From NCBI GenBank assembly GCA_954871525.1, contig OX940865.1:25962420-26026419 (forward strand): DNA of 64,000 bases. The letters are read 5' to 3'. This document shows, piece after piece, positions 23,335-35,599 of the stretch. Origin of the DNA: Parietaria judaica (Eukaryota > Streptophyta > Magnoliopsida > Rosales > Urticaceae). The stretch's first letter is position 1, and the number at the start of each line of letters is the position of its first letter. A program made the position numbers and the translations under genes. A model generated the notes under the pieces. It was not told the origin of the DNA, ran no database searches, and saw only the letters and a program-made list of their open reading frames with translations.

Positions 23335-24883
23335 AGGACTAGTCAATTCATAGTCGGTTTAAACCGATATCTCGAGGCCGTCAACAACAAGCTTTTCTCC
23401 GTCGGGATGCGCTTCAAGATGAGATTCGAAGGCGAAGACTCCCCCGAGAGAAGGTATCAAAGTTAATTTTACTGAAATTGTTTTTCGGTCAACTCGAGTT
23501 CGTAACTTCGTGATAATTGTTAGGTTCACCGGCACCATAACCGGAGTCGGAGATGTCTCGTTGCAGTGGAAGAATTCAAAATGGCGTTCTTTGAAGGTGA
23601 CGGGATTAGTTTCTTAACTTATTGTCAAGCCGGTCCTTTTCGTCTCTGAATTCCCGTTAACGTTCATATTTTCGTTGCAGATTCAATGGGATGAACATTC
23701 TACAATCCAAAGGCCGGAGCGGGTTTCACCATGGGAGATAGAGCCTTTTGTAGCGTCTCCATCTTCAAACCCCGTTCAAGCTGTGGCAAAGATGAAGAGA
23801 CCACGTCCCACGGAAACTCCCGTGTCCGGTATTATGCTTTATTACTCCGCAAACAATTATTTTCCCATTTTTTATCTATCTTAATCTACATGTTTCAACA
23901 TGTCATATAGAAATCACTACCAATTCGGCTGCTTCCGCTTTCTGGTACCACGGGCCGACACAATCCGCCGATTTCACCGTTCCCGAAATTCAAAGCTCTC
24001 ATAACAACGGTTACTACACCTCAATGCTCCGCTCTGAAAGCATGTGGCCACCATCCCCGCAAATGGGTGTTTCTCTGAATCTTTTCACAGATGCCACGGG
24101 CGTGAATAGACCCATTAGACCTTCCGTGGCTTCTTATGCTTCTCCAGTGCCTTCAAGGCCAAGCAACCAGGCGCTCAAGGAGAAGAGGCCCGACCCTTCT
24201 GTAGGGTATAGGCTGTTCGGGATCAATATAGCAAGCACATGCGGCTGCGAAGGAGAGACGGGCTGCTCGGTTTCCGAAGCCGAAGGAGCTCAAACACGGA
24301 AGCTTCAAACGGAACCAAAAGTTTTAAACAACTTTAAACAATCCTCAAGGTCTAGAACCAAGGTAACGCTTTAGCTCCGGTTCTCATGTTTCAATGGCGC
24401 CTTTTCTTTCAACGACGATGATGGATGTGTTTTTGACCGTTTTGTCATTTAGGTGAGAATGCAAGGGAGTGCGGTTGGCCGTGCCCTGGACTTGGCCACA
24501 TTGAATGGTTACGACGATCTCATCAACGAGCTCGAGAGAATGTTTGGGATAATAGGAGAACTTCGGCCACCGAGCAAGTGGGCCGTCGTTTTCACCGATA
24601 ACGAGAATGACATGATGCTCGTGGGGGACGATCCATGGATGTGAGTGACCATCTACCGTTTCATTACTAATTTCAACTTGAAATATTGAATGTGACTTGT
24701 TATTTTGTTCTTCATATCAGAGAGTTCTGCGACATGGTGAAGAAGATTATCATCTACTCGAGTGAGGAAGTGAAGAAAATGACGAACTTCAAGCACCGTT
24801 CCCCGTCCTTGGAGCGCGAAGGGACGTCGCAAGCGCTGAATCGGACCGTACGGGCGAGACTTGACATGTTTCGGCTCTCGTAG
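21799..24883 (+). CDS. Auxin response factor, class B (ARF1/9/11 clade)
   Basis: A 14-exon gene encoding 647 residues; all junctions are GT-AG and keep frame. Exons: 21799-21835, 21908-22026, 22108-22203, 22312-22368, 22483-22635, 22732-22816, 22897-22987, 23073-23237, 23337-23453, 23524-23596, 23681-23828, 23911-24362, 24453-24640, 24721-24883. ARFs bind TGTCTC-type elements in auxin-responsive promoters. The B3 DNA-binding domain is at about residues 122-227 ([33 protein letters not shown]), flanked by dimerisation parts and the ARF ancillary domain (about 238-320, [15 protein letters not shown]). The middle region has no glutamine-rich stretch but carries RLFGI near 481, a motif linked to repression in class B ARFs. 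The C-terminal PB1 domain (about 532-615) keeps the lysine side ([10 protein letters not shown]) and the acidic OPCA side ([15 protein letters not shown]). Neighbouring genes point to an ARF11 orthologue. Confidence 0.93.
22220..22405. repeat. Dinucleotide repeats in ARF introns 3 and 4
   Basis: Intron 3 contains (TC)n directly followed by a (TA)n run (about 22220-22283), and intron 4 contains another (TA)n (22379-22402). Intron 8 has a (TTTC)n tract at 23306-23332. These are simple microsatellites, likely polymorphic in length. Confidence 0.85.
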
Positions 24884-26460
24884 ACAGTAATCTTTGAGTA
24901 CTTTTAAGGCTTAATTATGGTTGAAGTTAGAGCAAGAGCTTGAACACTATAAAGGAGGGTAATTATGGTCCTTTTAGAGAGTGTTTGGCTTAACAAGGCT
25001 GCTTGTAAAAATATAACATGTTTGTGTGTTGTGTTGGTGTGTTAGTTAGATGAGTCTACTTATGGTTTTGTCCTTTTGGGAAATGGAAACCTTTTTATGA
25101 CTTGGTCAATCTGCTTTATCTTCTGCACTTATTTTCCAAGCAACCATAAATATTAGGTTAATTTGTTTTGTATTTTCTTTGTGAGAGTTTCTACTAAGAG
25201 TATTATAGGGATGCTAGTGTCACAAATACAAATATGTTAAGTAAAATTTGTGGTTTATTATTTTATTTTTTAAATATGTTTTAAATATGTAATTTTAAAT
25301 ATCTTTTGGCAATCATTTGAAACTATTTATCGGTCAAGGCCTAAATTACACAAATACGTATTTTTTTTTCTTCAACTCATTGAAATTGAATCGAAAACCT
25401 CTTGAAAAGTTATGTACTAGAGAAATAAAAATTGCATTGAAAAAAATTTGTATTAATAATTGTTATTTAGTCTCTATCTCCACACACACATCTAATGGTC
25501 AATGACAATTTATACATAAATAAAAATTTAAATATATCGATATTCCGAATCAGAAAATAGGTTTTTTTTTTTTGGAAGGTGGTCAAGCAAAGAGTTATTT
25601 ATTGAAAAATGAAGAAGGCAAAAAAGAAAAAAAATAGAAAGGAACTATGTATAATCTAAAAAGAAAGAAAAAGTGATGCAAATCTATTTGACAATGACAT
25701 AAAAGATATATGTCTGTCATTTTGTCTCTTTGTTTGGGTTTTTTTTTTTTTCATCGTCCAAACTCCAAACCATTATTTTTCAAGTTTGAACATGAAAAAC
25801 AATCAAATAATCTTCGATGGATACATATAATAATTGATCTCTTCAGTCAAATATAGTGTGCTCATTCTGTTAGAATTGTATAAAAGATTAATATTGCTGA
25901 CCAAAACGACATTAAAAATAAAAAGAAATTTAGTAATTCATCTCAGAACTTTCGTGGCCAAATAAATACACAAAGAAAAAGAAGAAGAAAAGTTCCAATA
26001 ATATAGCTGAAAAGCGACCACTTTCGATTTCTTAAAGTGTATTTCTAGGCAACTTCAGTAGTGTGATTTCTTTATATATTTTTAATTTTGTTTTAACAAA
26101 AATAAAATCATCAATTTCTTATCGAGCTCTATTTTTATTTTGAAGGGTGAACATATGCGAGAGATTATAGCTAAAAAAAAAATTAAACTAAAAACCCATG
26201 AAGGCCTATTTTCTACATTTCTTGAAAATTTTGATACCATGCAATGCAAATATATAATTATGATATTTCATTAATTAAATGAGAAAATAATGAGTTAAGC
26301 AAATATATAATTATGAATATTGATTAAAAATTCAATTTTCAACCACGTTTTTCTCCCACAAGTTTCACCACGATCCAATTGTTGCTAATGGGCCAACGAG
26401 AATAGGCCTCGTAGGAGATATTCCCAATAAGAAACCTTACACTCTTATTTTCTGAACAAA
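24884..26460. other. ARF 3' flank and AT-rich spacer
   Basis: The first ~250 bp are probably ARF 3' UTR, with GT-rich text near 25020-25045. Beyond that the sequence is AT-rich with poly-T and poly-A runs (25562-25573, 25740-25752). No gene or well-bounded element is visible. Confidence 0.45.
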
Positions 26461-26472
26461 AGAGACACTAGT

Positions 26473-26650
26473 GTTTTTTTATTTTATTGAAGTGACCAAG
26501 TTTATATATACTAGCATTATAAGACTTATTTACAGTGTAAGAACAACTGGTTACAGACTTATGCAGTTTCTGTGTCTTGACGAGATCAAACCCAAGACCT
26601 CTGGTGGAGTTGTGTAGTAGGTTTATTACCGAGCCAAATAAGCTTGGTTA
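26473..26650 (-). mobile_element. tRNA-derived SINE, copy 2
   Basis: On the minus strand the element begins CTTAACCAAGCTTATTTGGC, has a box A-like GGCTCGGTAATAAACC and a box B-like GGTCTTGGGTTTGATCTC, and ends in an A-rich tail. AGAGACACTAGT (26461-26472) and AGAGGCACTAGT (26651-26662) are a 12-bp target duplication with one change. It shares the body motif GTTCTTACACTG with the SINE at 17281-17488, so both belong to one family. It is shorter (178 bp) and more decayed. Confidence 0.75.
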
Positions 26651-26895
26651 AGAGGCACTAGTATTGAATCTTAAAAGTTTGAAAAAGAATACATTTAATT
26701 CGATCGTGAAAGGTAAAGTATACAAGAAATTTATATAATTATAATTCGATCATAAAAGCTAAATTATAGAAGAAATATATCATGCAGTCACACATCACAA
26801 TGCCATTTCCCCCTCTTATTTAACATATAGTCATATACCATTACACTCTTAAACAAGATAAAATTGGTAAAATCTTTCAAATACAATATTTAAAC

Positions 26896-28957
26896 CAAGG
26901 TTTAAAATGCCGCTTGCCGTTTTCATTTCGCATTTTTCGTTTTACGGATATATCGCTTGCCGATGGATATGTCGATGGGCAAATGGTAAAAATAGGGCAT
27001 GTCGTTTACCGCATTTACCGCATTTTTCGCATGGGCATACCGCTTGCCGATGGATATGTCGACGGATATTTTGTAAAAAATATTTGAGTATTTCCAAATT
27101 CCAACTATATTTTTATATGGTATTGAATTATTAATTTCTAAATTACCTATTTAATAAATATGACACGTAACCACAAAAACATATATTAATAATAAATATG
27201 ACACCATAGAGTTTAGTACACACATAACCGTAGTAGAGTACGGTACAATTATACACAATCATAAAAAAAAAAATTAAACCAAAGTCATATACTACACAAA
27301 ATTAGAAAACTCAAAAGAAGCTCGATGAACGTGGCTGTTGGAAAATGTGAGGCTGCACAATCTGGTAAGAGCAGTAATCATACCACGACATCATGGAGAA
27401 GTAGTTGGCTACGTACGTCTGAACATGAGATTCGTAGTTGTGCTGGTCTAAACCGACGATCGTGTTGAGAATAGGGAACTCCACATATTGACGAATCGGT
27501 GGACGTTGTATAACTTGCCCGGATGGCGCCGTCTGACGTACAGAATGACATTACTTCGAATCTAGGTGACAAACTGTCGATGTCGGTCGACCGCGGCGGC
27601 GAAGGAGACCGCGGCGGTGGTGAAACTGGCGGTGACGGCAGCGCGCCTAGCCAGAAGCTATCAAAATAACGATCAAAGTTTTGGTTCGCATCATAATACT
27701 CATCACGTGGCGGCTGGGCACTAGGCGTAGTCTCAAAGAAAGCCGGGTGGGCATTGTTCCAAAAGGAATCTATCGGCCGCCGCTTGTCGTCTAGCTTTCT
27801 TTTTTATGCGTATTATCTCAGTCTCCGTGGCCTCGTCGTCTGAATCTACTTCATCTCGTATCTCCTGATATCTCTCGTAAACCTCAGACGAGACACCCGC
27901 AAGGTTGGAGCGTATCTGGCGCCTAACAATCTCTTCCATCTTGTTATCATTATCTTTTTTCTCTCGAAACTTCCCGAGAATGCCCCGACAAACATCTCTC
28001 GCCTCCGGCGGCGCACTTGGGCACAGTTTAGTGTTTTTTCGCGGATCGTTCCCCGCAGTGTGATGCTTCATCCGGGTGATGCCACCGCCTTTTATTGTAT
28101 GTCCGCAATAATTACATTGGAATCCAGCGCCAACTGGAGTACAATGCTCCCTGGCGCGATCGACGGGAGGCATGTCTCACCTAAATCAAGAATCAAATTT
28201 ATATTTACATTCAAAATTCTAATAACCCATTTCATTTAATCAATCAATAAATCAAAATGAATCAATAAACATAAAGTTTAACAAAAAGTTTAACAAAAAA
28301 TTTAATATAATCATTTGGAGCCTAATTTTATTTAACCATTACAAAGTTACAAACTAAGATTTATACAAATTTATCAACAACATCATCAAGAAGAACACAA
28401 CATGTATCATTCAAAATTAAGAAACATCATATTAATCAAGATATTAATCAAGTTATGAATCATAACATCATATTAAATTATTAATCAATATATTACGGTA
28501 TTACCACGACTAATTAGTCTAAAATTAAGCCTAAACCCTAAAAAATCGCAACCCTAGAATCAAAAAAACACCCGACGACATTTGGGAAAAATTGAACACC
28601 CGAGCTCGGTTACCCACACTCGTACCTCTTGATTTCTCGCAAAAAATGGCAACTTTTGTGAAGGCACGGTCGGAAAGCAGTGCGGCAGTCGGGAGAAATG
28701 CGAAAGTCGAAGGCTGGGCTCGCGAGAAATGAGAAAGAGAGAGAGGGCTACGTGTTTTAGGGTTTCAGCGATTTTCTACCACCCTTTCGTCGTTTTGAAG
28801 GCAAAAAACGACAAACGATTTTCCCTGCGAATGTCGTTTCATTTTCCGCGACATTTGGTAAAACGACAGCGAAACGAAAGGGTTGTCGTTTCGCATATCT
28901 ATAAAAAACGAAAATCGGTCCGAAAATCGAGCAAATTTCGCGATATTTTACACCTTG
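26896..28957. mobile_element. Complete non-autonomous hAT element with 8-bp target duplication
   Basis: The ends CAAGGTTTAAAATGCCG (left) and CAAGGTGTAAAATATCG (right, complement) match at 14 of 17 positions. Both are flanked by the identical octamer ATTTAAAC (26888-26895 and 28958-28965), the target-duplication length of hAT transposons. The 2,062-bp element has subterminal motifs (GCTTGCCGATGGATATGTCG appears twice in the left 170 bp) and an internal broken BED zinc-finger gene on the minus strand. No transposase catalytic or dimerisation region is seen, so it cannot move by itself. Confidence 0.88.
27311..28173 (-). pseudogene. Broken BED zinc-finger gene inside the hAT element
   Basis: The first part (27733-28173, 146 codons from an ATG) holds a BED finger: C-x2-C (QCNYCGHT), GGGITRMKHH, and a later cysteine in KLCPSAPPE. 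A charged helix follows (RIKKKARRQAAADRF). The frame then stops. A different frame continues as FWNNAHPAFFETT, a proline-rich linker (SPPVSPPPRSPSPPRS), and then, in a third frame, a coherent end VIQRPPIRQYVEFPILN to a stop at 27311. At least two frameshifts are therefore needed. The rest of a hAT transposase (RNase H-like domain, C-terminal dimerisation domain) is absent. BED fingers bind the ends of hAT elements. This is either a transposase first exon left after internal deletion or a BED-only accessory gene. Confidence 0.65.
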
Positions 28958-28965
28958 ATTTAAAC

Positions 28966-31900
28966 ACGCGCGCGGGTTAGGTGGCGGAGCTTGAGTTCCG
29001 GCTGTTGGCCACCTCTTAATAGGTCGAGTTTCGCAATAAATCATTGAGGCAAAGACATATTTGATGTCGTAATATGGTGGGGATGTCGTTTATCCAAAAT
29101 TACTTATGTATTTCGTAGGAAAGTATGCAATTCTTGTTCCATTTCATACTAACATGTCGCTAACATACGACAATAACTTCACATATCATTTCACCGACCA
29201 AAAACGACATGCTTAATCTTAGTACACTTTTCAACTTTCATGGGTGTGAAATAAAAAAAAAAACTAAAAGTGTTTCGAAAACAAGGCTTTTTCATTACTT
29301 TTGTTTCAAACCCATTAGAAAATTTCAACCTTTATATATATATATATATGCAAAGTGTTGTGAAAAACCCATAATTTATGATTAGATAAATAAAAAAATG
29401 GTGATATATGGTTATTTATTGCTTAATAAATACAAAAAGACTTGATAAAACCGCAGAAAATCTCGACCGACATTTTTCATTTGCCTGATTTGATCTAAAA
29501 TAAATTAAATAAAAAAAGTGTAATTCAATTTGGTTGTTGTGATGCGATTGGCTAATTTCATGTGTATTGCTTGATTAGCCTTTAATCATTGTTCTCTCCA
29601 CTATTTGGAAGTGGTGAGATTCAATTTTTTATTAGTCACACAATAATCAATTATGAATTTGTATAACATATATGGGTCCAATCTCCATATAATATTCAAT
29701 ATTTACAATGTCAAAATTCCCAAAAATAAAATAAAATGATATGAGTATCAAGTGTAGAAGCGTGAGTGAAAATGTGATGATGACCCACGAACCATTCTAC
29801 TTCTTGGAGTCTAAAATAATACATGCTTTCCCTTTGTCACCGGTTTATTTTTGAAAATGATAGTGCAAATGGTAATAATCCCCTTTTGGTGATGCAATAA
29901 TCACATCATTTGCATCTTATCAAATTCGACGCGACATTATTTATAAACACCAAATACTATTTTTTTAATCACATAAATTGATAAAAAAATAAATATTATT
30001 GATAATAAGTATATAGTGTTCGACGTAATTTTTAGTGTTGTGGGTCGAGTAATGAATAGTTTTATTATTTGGTGTTAAAATTTATCAAAATAGTGAAGTT
30101 TTAATGCCATTTGGTATTTGTGGATGAAGATTTTCTGTAATAAACTATCTTTTATTTTCATTACTTTGATCATGATTATGAGTATTTTTCTTCGATTTTC
30201 AGCATGTAAAATGAATGTTTGCGCGAATTTTTCTTGTAAATAGACGATTCTCCTAAAAATTGATATTTGGATTCATTTTAAGATTTGAACAAATGTATTT
30301 TTCTTAGATTAGGCGTGTTGTAGTTATCTATTTTCAAGGAATACCTCAATGAAATTGTATATGCTTTCTTTCAATTTAATAAATCCGGCTTAAAAAATAT
30401 ATATATACACGTGATTTACTCGTTGATTTTTTTTAAAGATATTACGTGCTCGATAATTTTCACAAAATGCTAAAAAACAAAGGTACAATCTAAATAAACT
30501 CTCCAATAGAGTTTTTTTTCTTTCTTTTTTTTCTCCTATGTTTTCCTTTTTCACAATGTTAATATCTAATCTATTATTTTCCAATGCCTCTTCTTCTCAT
30601 TCATCGTATAATTGGACTAAACTTGTCGGTGAAATTCATTATTTTGGTTTAAGTAAGAAGCATCATTTGAAGAAGCTAAATATTTGGGGATCAATAATGA
30701 CATATATTATATATGGCAAACTCGTACCAAACATTACAAACAAACACATCGAAAGATGCTTGGGTTTTGGCTATTAAAGAAGAGTCATCTACTTTGTTGC
30801 ATTGCATTTAGACAAAAATAAAAATTGAAAAATTGGAGCAATGGCTTTCAATAGCGTTTTAGAGATAACACTTAGATCTTCTTGCTCTACCAAATATCAT
30901 TTATTATTTTGAATTTTTTGAGGGACAAGAATTATTGGATCTGATTTTTTCTTTGGCCCTTTTGACTTTTGTAGCGTTCAAGGTAGTTTCATTCATAGGC
31001 GTCAAGCTATACTTAATGGGCTTGTATTAAAAGAAACGGTGTGAGGACATTGTATAAATTTTATTATTTTGTTTCGAAATTTTAATAAATAATCTTCAAT
31101 ACACCATAACTTTTATCATTAATTTTTAAATTTTTATAATTCTCAAAATAACCTTTTCAAATACCAAAATACCCCTGATACCGTCCATTTTTTAAGACGT
31201 ATTCATCCTGAAAAATAGACATATAACGTCTTCAAAATGGACAGTATTAGGAGTATTTTAGTAACATGAAATTTGAAAAAATTATTTTAAGAATTATGAA
31301 AACTTGAGGGTTAATAATATAATTTGTGGTATATTGATGGTTATTTTATGAAGTTTTTCTTTTGTTTCTGCTTGTTAAAATCTAAAGAATTATTAAAAAA
31401 AAATCAGAAGTAAAAACCGGAAAAAATCGAATCAAGATATACTAGTTACACATTTTTTTCTCAATAAGTTGGCTCAACTATTTTTAATTAGTATATATAT
31501 ATTTTTTAAAATGTGAAGCCAAAAAATTTTGATTTTTTTTTTATATATTTTAAATCCGCTATAACTTCTGGCTCGGAACTTTGTGGTACAAAATATGGGA
31601 ATCCCATAGTCCTTTAAATTGTTGAAATACATAAGAAGGATTAACTGGATTTATATGATTTATTTTTAAAAAAAAACTAATTCAGGTAATTATGATCGAA
31701 AAAAATGATTTGGACTATTCGGTTCTGTACTTTTGTAAATTGAATATCACATCAATTTTAATTGATTCATAAAAATATTTTATTAATCACAGCTAATTAT
31801 AACGATTCTTTAATCTCATACTTCAGAGTTCAGACCTCTGATCCTCCCATGTTTTATTTTATTTTGTAAAATATGTCCAACCCTGTGAAAAAAGTAACAC

Positions 31901-33700
31901 TTGTTTTCCGTACTAAAAAAGTAAAAAAAATCCGTTTTTTTACTTGTTATTTTTACATGACTATTTATAGTAGTTTTGCTGTTGTTCACAATTAAATAGT
32001 GAATTCCCACTCGTTTCCCTTAATATCACCCCATTTTGTGATTTTATTTTATATTGTTTGTCATAATGCATAATAACAAAAGAGTAGGTGTCGAAAGTGA
32101 CCACATTTATATTTATATTTATCTTCCTTTTTTTTTCTTTTTTTTTTTGTGTGCTGGAGATAACAGTATTTAACTCGTGCACACGATAATTATTCACTAT
32201 TTAAGGGTCCTACTCAATATGTGATATCACAAATTGGTATCTATGATCTAATAATACCAGCTAATTTGCTTGCTTGCGTTGCGTGAGTAATTAATTAAAT
32301 AATCCAACATTTAAACTTTTATTATTCCAAAAGCAAATGATAAAGTGATGAAAATTTCGTCTTTTTTAATTTTGTTTTCAAGCATGCACATACGTAATTG
32401 TAATTACCACGTAATTTTGTTGGCTTCTTTTTGGTGAAGACAAACAATTCCTTCACAACAGAATCATGCCAAATCCAATTACCACGTTTGATCGACGTTT
32501 GATCGTTTCCCTTAATATATATATTAGATTTTTTTGTGACCAATGATTATATTTTCTTTGATCGACGTTTCAAAACTATAAATCTTTACTATTTTTTTTC
32601 ATACATAATAAAATATATATTAAAATTAATTGTGTTAATTGTACATTGTAATAATTTTTTATTTATATATCTTGTTTAGGGTTTATGCCCTATTTTTATT
32701 TTTTATGGCCACTCCTGTAAATAAAAATAAATAAATGCAGTGATGAACAGGATATCTTATTTATGGTGGCAGAATTTTCCTCGAGAGCTTTGAATATAAG
32801 CCTTGTATCGTAGCATAGAAAAAGAAATTTAACCACCAATTGCATTAGGCCACGTTTACTATACTATTCCATGCGTGACAAAACACGTATTTCATAATTG
32901 CCATCAAGGATAGATCAATATATTGCTCTAGTAAGAGTCCACACAAAAGATCCATTAAATAATTCATATAATATATTAAGAGTTAGAATCAATTGATTGA
33001 TAAATAAAATGCCGCATATATATTATAGACTAATTGCCACCAAAATTATAGTCTTTATATATTTCCGTACGCTCATTTTGCTCTTTAAATTTTTTAATTT
33101 GTGATAGAAATGCTTCCATTTTATATAAAGAAATAATAGATGTATATATATATATACACATAAGAGATAATAGAAGCAAAAAACCTAATTATTTATGATC
33201 AAAATTTGACACACTACATTTTCTTATATTAATGCAAAGCATGCTACGTGACATAAATATTTATATATAATTATAACCGAGATTATGTTGCTACAAAAAT
33301 CTAATGGCAAGTAATATAGTCTAAAAATATAATTCTTTTTAATTTTTAAATTTTTTATAATTAAAACTAATTTCTTATGATAGTCTATATACTCTACAAC
33401 ACTATAGACTATTCTTGTTTATAAATAATAATATCATAAATTGTCATAAAAAAATTAGTCTTAAAATTATAAACTCAAGAGATTAAAATAAAATAAAATA
33501 AAATAAAGTAAAAGAATACAAGTTTCTTATAACATAAAGTCTTCAAGCATAAGTTTTTTTTTATTTATTATTATTATATGTATATACTTATTATATGAAT
33601 ATATAAAGAGAGAGAACAAAATCTCTCATTCATTCTCAAGTCTCAACTCAAGTATCATGCATGCTATCCAAATCTACATCACTCCACTACGACCTTTGCG
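28966..33700. other. AT-rich intergenic region
   Basis: No gene is supported. A well-formed foldback element occupies 31097-31336. Elsewhere there are short microsatellites, for example (TA)n at 29335-29349 and 33143-33158, and many short frames of low-complexity composition. Nothing else can be bounded. Confidence 0.45.
31097..31336. mobile_element. Foldback MITE, 240 bp
   Basis: The left arm CAATACACCATAACTTTTAT pairs with the complement of the right arm CAATATACCACAAATTATAT. Pairing continues through ATTCTCAAAATAA against ATTCTTAAAATAA and on to TCCATTTT near the centre, so the element is almost entirely inverted repeat. No target duplication is obvious and no coding sequence is present. 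Confidence 0.65.
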
Positions 33701-33766
33701 CTTGACTTATTAACACATAAACAAGCCATCCCTTTCGGCTTCTTCTGAGCAGAGCCCACCGTAACC

Positions 33767-35267
33767 ATGGATTCCGACGCAGAAGAGGAGCCAATGCAGC
33801 TCCGGCTCTTCTCCTCCAAGCCCATCGGACCCTTCCCGGAGACGGCCACGCCGCCGCACCGCAGCTCCCTCTCCGTCCCCTTCCGCTGGGAGGAAGAGCC
33901 GGGCAAGCCGCGTCCCTGTCTGGCCCTCGTCACGGTGCCCGCCACGGCCCCGAGCGACGCCGTTTCGCGGGCCTTGGAGCTCCCTCCGAGGCTGCTCTTC
34001 GCCGCGGAGACCAAACTGCCCTCGCCGACCACCGTCCTCGACGGTCCGTACGTGGGCAGACGGAGATTTCACTCGTCGTCTTCGTCGTCGTTCCGGAGCA
34101 CCAGCGGGCGACACGTGTCGTTCAGCCCCGAGAGAGGGCTGGTTGTGAGGAACAGAGGGTTTAAGAGCTGGTTCGGGTCGTGGAGGCGGAGGAGGAGGAG
34201 GAGGGGCAGTGGCGGTAATAAGGAGGAGGTCGCCGGGGGTAGTTTGGTCTTTCCGGCGAGCGAGGAGTGTGGAAGTGTGAAGGACAAGGTGACGACGATG
34301 AGAAGAGCTGCGAGTTTTTCTTCTCTTACTATTCCAAGGTCTCATTTCTGGGTGAGTTTTTTATTTTTAATTGTTTATTTATTTTGATAATTTATTTATT
34401 TATTTAATTTTAGTTTGTGATTTGATATGCTACGAGAAGATTTAATCACTATTAGCTTTTTTCTTTCTATAAATTAGAGGTGAAAACTTATTTCTAGTGT
34501 TAATTTACATTTTTTTAGTTTATTAATTTGTAATTCATAGAACTGAAATTTGACTACCAAGTTTGCAATTTTTTGTTTCTGTCAAATTATACCCCTTTAG
34601 AATTTTCTGATAATAATAATAGAATTAGTAAGTGATTTTAGTAGAAGTTACAGTATAAGGAATCTGAGGCTTCTAGTAATACTTGGGTGGAGAATTTATA
34701 AAAAATAAAAATAAAAATCTTTTTCTCTCAAAGATTTTTTTCTTATAAAAAAAATTAATTTGAATTTATGAAAGATTGACTGAAGTGCAATTGTGTCCTG
34801 TGTAAGCATGGTTGTTAGGGTACATGATTTTCCACAAATTTTAAAGATCTTGTAAGATTATGTGTTTTCACTTTATTTGATATAATCAAGAGAAATTGCA
34901 TCAAATAGTCAAATTGAAACATAGGTTTAGCAAAATAGTTAAACTTTGGTTAATTTTGTAAACTAGCCAATTAACCATTTAAGTGAATTTCTAATTTTGC
35001 TAGTTTACAAAATTAACTAAAATTTTATAAATGGTTAATTGGCTAGTTTATAAAATTAATTAAAATTTAGCTATTTTGCTAAACCTATGTTTCAATTTGG
35101 CTATTACCCTTAAGAGCCCTATTTTGTGGTCTTGATTTGATACATTATATATAAGGTAGCTTTTGTGGTTGATACATTTTTCATTTTTTGCTTTGTAGAG
35201 AACAATTTATGAAGGTTTGAAGCAGGCACTTCCATGGAAGAGCAAGAAACTGAAGAAAGGAATATGA
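33767..35267 (+). CDS. DUF688-like plant protein of unknown function
   Basis: Two exons, 33767-34351 and 35199-35267, joined by a GT-AG intron and encoding 217 residues. The hallmark is SVPFRWEEEPGKPRP near residue 35, the signature of the plant DUF688 group. Further features are a serine run (residues 103-109), RHVSFSPERGL, a strongly basic segment (SWRRRRRRRGSG, about residues 143-154) that could direct it to the nucleus, and a lysine-rich C-terminus (WKSKKLKKGI) encoded by exon 2. No transmembrane segment or signal peptide is seen. The role of this family is not known. The coding part is far more GC-rich than the flanks. The intron contains a 200-bp foldback element. The antisense frame over exon 1 is an artefact of the GC-rich composition. 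Confidence 0.78.
34904..35106. mobile_element. Foldback element in the intron of the DUF688-like gene
   Basis: Arms of about 80 bp pair almost perfectly: AATAGTCAAATTGAAACATA on the left against the complement of TATGTTTCAATTTGGCTATT on the right, continuing through GGTTTAGCAAAATAG and TAGCCAATTAACCATTTA. The spacer is about 45 bp. It lies about 95 bp before the 3' splice site of the intron, so a hairpin there could matter for splicing. Confidence 0.75.
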
Positions 35268-35535
35268 TTTTATTTACTTTTTCTGTAATATTCTCTTCAA
35301 TTATCAGACGATCAAGATGGTCCTGTAATTGTCCTTTTTTTTTTCTTCTTCCTGCCATATGAAATTGACTTATAATGGTAAAAATGTGAAATAATGTTAT
35401 TTGGTGCAATTTTTTCTTCTTTTTTCACTGTATATCTGTGACCGGTGTATCTCTTGCTACTTTTTATCTCTTTCTTTGTTCCATAAGTTATGTAAAATAT
35501 TGAATCTTCTAAGACACTTGTCTTGGAGGAGCAAC

Positions 35536-35536
35536 A

Positions 35537-35598
<62 letters not shown>
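35536..35598. repeat. (AAT)n microsatellite, about 21 units
   Basis: An uninterrupted run of AAT/ATA triplets about 270 bp downstream of the DUF688-like stop codon. It is likely to vary in length between individuals. Confidence 0.95.

Positions 35599-35599
<1 letters not shown>

Noticed and set aside
33679..34345. Two overlapping minus-strand frames over the DUF688-like exon
   Set aside because: They are shadows caused by the GC-rich exon; the plus frame has the SVPFRWEEEPGKPRP signature and a spliced continuation.
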